Assembly (NCBI GenBank): GCA_900322105.1
Contig: ONYV01000048.1
Coordinates: 1 to 7,635 of the forward strand
Length of the DNA stretch: 7,635 nt
Direction: 5' to 3'
From: an uncultured Eubacteriales bacterium
Lineage (GTDB): Bacteria > Bacillota > Clostridia > Oscillospirales > Acutalibacteraceae
This document shows, in pieces, positions 5,650 to 7,635 of this stretch (positions are counted from its first letter, which is position 1; every line of letters starts with the position of its first letter). The translations under genes were made by a program, and so were the position numbers. The notes beneath the pieces were generated by a model. The model searched no databases and had not been told where the DNA came from. It was given only the letters and a program-made list of their open reading frames with translations.

Positions 5650-6063
5650 TCAGAAACTGTCGTCATAGGCATTGTCATCGTTATCAGGAAAAACTGCGTC
5701 CACAAATTCACTCTGGCGCATCTTCATGCGGATACGATCCTTTTCGATCCATTCCGAAAGCGCTTCCTTAAACTCTCTTGAATGCTTGATGTTCTTGATC
5801 ACCAGCACAGGATTGGTTTTGTCGTGGGCATGAACCGTGATCGTACCAAGTCCGAACAGCTTCTGGAACAGCGCTCTTGAGTAGGTAACGTCCACCACAC
5901 GGTAAAGCAGCACTTCGTTTTCTATGCTTTTGAGCAGTCCCTGCTCGATCACCAGTTTCTTTGCAAACAGACTGTATTTCGTAAACGTCCAGGGGATGCC
6001 GAAGAACCCCCAGCGTTTTCTTTCTCTCATGATCAGTTCATTTTCATTTTTATTCTCAGCCAT
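5650..6063 (-). CDS. Bacterial PH-domain protein (bPH_2 type)
   Basis: This 137-residue protein has a bacterial pleckstrin-homology-like domain of the YdbS/YdbT (bPH_2) kind at about residues 27-108. The typical pattern is visible: TKYSLFAKKLVIEQGLL (28-44), then LLYRVVDVTYSRALFQKLFG (52-71), then LGTITVHAHD (72-81) and a C-terminal helix REFKEALSEWI (96-106). Many relatives have membrane helices before the domain; here there are none and the protein should be soluble. The tail after 120 is acidic. The role of such proteins is not well defined. AAGGAG (6071-6076 on the - strand) lies seven bases before the ATG. Its start is only 44 bp after the pfkA stop, with no terminator between, so the two are probably one operon. 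Confidence 0.85.
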   Translation of the reverse strand: MAENKNENELIMRERKRWGFFGIPWTFTKYSLFAKKLVIEQGLLKSIENEVLLYRVVDVTYSRALFQKLFGLGTITVHAHDKTNPVLVIKNIKHSREFKEALSEWIEKDRIRMKMRQSEFVDAVFPDNDDNAYDDSF

Positions 6064-6107
6064 TGTGTTTCTCCTTCAAATTTGTTATTTTTGATAAGTA
6101 GTAACGA

Positions 6108-7187
6108 TCAATCTCCAAAACAAATTCCGATCGATTTGGCGGCTTTGACGGTCTTGCAGTTCTGGGGTACTTCCTTGAGCTTGCCTGCAACTTCCGAAAG
6201 CGGTACAGGAACAACTTTTCCGTTGACCATGCCTGTCATGAATCCGTACTTCTCTTTGATGATATATTTTGCAGCGGCTGCGCCGAACATGGAGGTAATA
6301 AAACGATCATAAGCGCAGGGACTGCCGCCTCTCTGGAAGTGTCCCGGAACGGTTACTCTCGTCTCCTGACCTGTTGCTTCCTCGATCTCATGAGCGATCT
6401 TATAAGAAATGGACGGATACATCAGATTCGCCATTGCTTCTTTCTTTTCCTTCTTCGGCATCGCTGCGATCTCCTTCGACACCGCGCCCTCTGCAACCGC
6501 CAAGATAGAGAATGTCTTTCCGCTCTTGGTGCGTGCTTTGATGTATTCGATGACCTTTTCGATATCATAGGGGATCTCAGGGATCAAAATCACGTCTGCG
6601 CCGCCTGCAATACCTGCATGAAGTGTCAGCCAGCCTGCCTTGTGTCCCATACATTCCACGATAAATACACGTCCGTGTGAGGTCGCTGTCGTATGGATGC
6701 AGTCGATCACGTTTGTCGCAATGTCTACCGCACTCTGGAAGCCAAAGGTCACATCCGTTCCCCAGATGTCATTGTCGATCGTCTTTGGAAGTGTGACAAC
6801 GTTCAAGCCCTCTTCCGAAAGCAGGTTTGCGGTCTTGTGAGTACCGTTGCCGCCCAAAATTGCCAGACAGTCCAACTTCATTTCGGCATAGTGCTTCTTC
6901 ATTTCCGCTACCTTATCCACACTCGTCACATCATCAATGACTCTCATGAGTTTGAACGGCTGACGGGATGTGCCAAGAATCGTGCCGCCTCTTGTCAGGA
7001 TGCCCGAAAAATCTTCCGGCTTCATCTTGCGGTATTCACCGTTGATAAGTCCGCGGTAGCCGTCGATGATGCCGTAAATCTCTACTTTCTTTCCGTAATA
7101 CTCATACAATCCCTTTGCAATACCGCGAATGGCTGAGTTCAGACCCTGACAGTCTCCTCCGCTTGTCAGTATACCTACTCGTTTCAT
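6108..7187 (-). CDS. pfkA: 6-phosphofructokinase
   Basis: This 359-residue enzyme phosphorylates fructose 6-phosphate to fructose 1,6-bisphosphate in glycolysis, in the cytoplasm. N-terminal GILTSGGDCQGLNSAIRG (5-22) is the family loop, with Q14 where Pro is usual. The catalytic PKTIDND (134-140) includes the general base D138. MGHKAGW (180-186) and PGHFQRGGSP (281-290) are substrate-binding motifs. The phosphate-donor loop reads GGNGT (112-116): the Gly at 115 is typical of ATP users, the Asn at 114 replaces the usual Asp, and K135 before TIDND is typical of PPi users. This mixture fits the mixed-substrate group of PFKs, so ATP use is likely but not certain. AAAGGAG (7197-7203 on the - strand) lies nine bases before the ATG. 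The upstream 138 bp contain a hairpin but no clear promoter. It is likely co-transcribed with the PH-domain gene downstream. Confidence 0.95.
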   Translation of the reverse strand: MKRVGILTSGGDCQGLNSAIRGIAKGLYEYYGKKVEIYGIIDGYRGLINGEYRKMKPEDFSGILTRGGTILGTSRQPFKLMRVIDDVTSVDKVAEMKKHYAEMKLDCLAILGGNGTHKTANLLSEEGLNVVTLPKTIDNDIWGTDVTFGFQSAVDIATNVIDCIHTTATSHGRVFIVECMGHKAGWLTLHAGIAGGADVILIPEIPYDIEKVIEYIKARTKSGKTFSILAVAEGAVSKEIAAMPKKEKKEAMANLMYPSISYKIAHEIEEATGQETRVTVPGHFQRGGSPCAYDRFITSMFGAAAAKYIIKEKYGFMTGMVNGKVVPVPLSEVAGKLKEVPQNCKTVKAAKSIGICFGD

Positions 7188-7212
7188 AATATAACACTCC
7201 TTTTGTTTTTGC

Positions 7213-7246
7213 GCAGTTCCCGATCAGAAGATATCGGGCATCCTGC
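7213..7246 (-). promoter_or_regulatory. Inverted repeat in the pfkA leader
   Basis: CCCGAT (7219-7224) pairs with ATCGGG (7233-7238) around an 8-base loop. Across a small internal loop, GCAG (7213-7216) pairs with CTGC (7243-7246). It lies about ten bases upstream of the pfkA ribosome binding site. Read on the - strand it is followed by an A-rich stretch rather than a T run, so it is not a terminator. A role in mRNA stability or control is possible but unproven. Confidence 0.4.
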
Positions 7247-7325
7247 ATATTTGTTTGATATATTTTTTGGAATCACAGTTCCTGAGGTTCACAGATAGTG
7301 GTACGTGAAGTCAAAACAACACCGT

Positions 7326-7635
7326 TCATTCCGATTCGGGCATACGGAAGTTTTCTCCTGTCAGCGGAATAAACTGCCGTTCTTCACGGACGGTATTCTT
7401 TTTGCCGGCAAGGTCTTTTTTGGCTTCCTCATAAAATTCTCTCTGACAGTTATGCACCTTTTTTCCGCGTCTGTCCAGCAGATAATATGAGGTATCGGGA
7501 AGCTGGATGCGTGTATTGAGGACATCTTTCAGTTCGTGAGAATTGAAGATAAGCAGGATATGGTTTGCGAAAACAATGATTCTCCTCAACCTAAGCCAGG
7601 ACGAATCGGGATTTCTGAAGCTGGAGGTTCGGTCA
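7326..7635 (-). CDS. Unrecognised protein, C-terminal part (5' partial at the right edge)
   Basis: The - strand frame ending in TGA at 7326-7328 stays open to the right edge, about 103 codons. I read it as the 3' end of a gene that starts outside the window. A TTG at 7587-7589 could also act as a start, but it has no well-placed ribosome binding site upstream. I do not recognise the family. The visible part has a short hydrophobic stretch IIVFANHILLIFNS, then a mixed strand-like segment ending in TSYYLLDRRGKKV, then a charged helical segment REFYEEAKKDLAGKK, and a polar end. No catalytic motif is seen. The stop lies 138 bp before the pfkA start, with no clear terminator between, so readthrough into pfkA is possible. 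Confidence 0.5.
   Translation of the reverse strand, partial: DRTSSFRNPDSSWLRLRRIIVFANHILLIFNSHELKDVLNTRIQLPDTSYYLLDRRGKKVHNCQREFYEEAKKDLAGKKNTVREERQFIPLTGENFRMPESE

Noticed and set aside
6693..7136. + strand open frame of 147 residues inside pfkA
   Set aside because: Antisense shadow of a conserved enzyme with no domain or start signal of its own.
7276..7309. TTGACT on the - strand as a pfkA promoter
   Set aside because: No acceptable -10 box lies 16-18 bp downstream of it.

Overview
The window looks like ordinary chromosomal DNA from a starch-using member of the Firmicutes, class Clostridia. Ruminococcus or a close Oscillospiraceae relative is my inference. It rests on a CBM21-type starch-binding module, a cytoplasmic GH13 enzyme, a SigH-like sigma factor, a clostridial-type phosphofructokinase, near-consensus sigma-A promoters and strong GGAGG-type ribosome binding sites. 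No rRNA, tRNA, CRISPR array, insertion sequence or phage gene was seen.

Layout from left to right. 1-252 is the end of a secreted-type enzyme carrying a CBM21-like starch-binding module (+ strand), followed by a terminator. 253-720 has no gene. It holds that terminator, a perfect 15-bp hairpin with a GCGA loop, two 75-bp direct repeats, and a foldable three-way-junction sequence ending just before a promoter. 721-1968 is hflX (+). 1969-2134 holds a perfect consensus promoter and a leader hairpin for the next gene. 2135-4135 is a GH13 alpha-amylase/neopullulanase-like enzyme without a signal peptide and with an acidic tail (+). Two strong terminators (4176-4208 and 4296-4335) separate it from the rest of the window, which is transcribed from the - strand.

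On the - strand, read from right to left: the 3' end of an unrecognised gene enters from the right edge and stops at 7326. pfkA (6108-7187) and a small bacterial PH-domain protein (5650-6063) follow and look like one operon. After a 288-bp AT-rich gap comes a SigH-like sigma-70 factor with its own promoter (4777-5361), then a small double zinc-ribbon protein (4366-4647).

The enzymes fit one theme. A starch-binding extracellular enzyme releases maltodextrins, the cytoplasmic GH13 enzyme cleaves them, and phosphofructokinase commits the sugar to glycolysis. HflX, the sigma factor, the PH protein and the zinc ribbon are housekeeping or regulatory neighbours with no evident link to starch use.

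The least ordinary part is 339-643. Its repeats and inverted repeats offer mutually exclusive pairings, which resembles a mobile repeat or a structured RNA. No complete new defence or metabolic system is visible.
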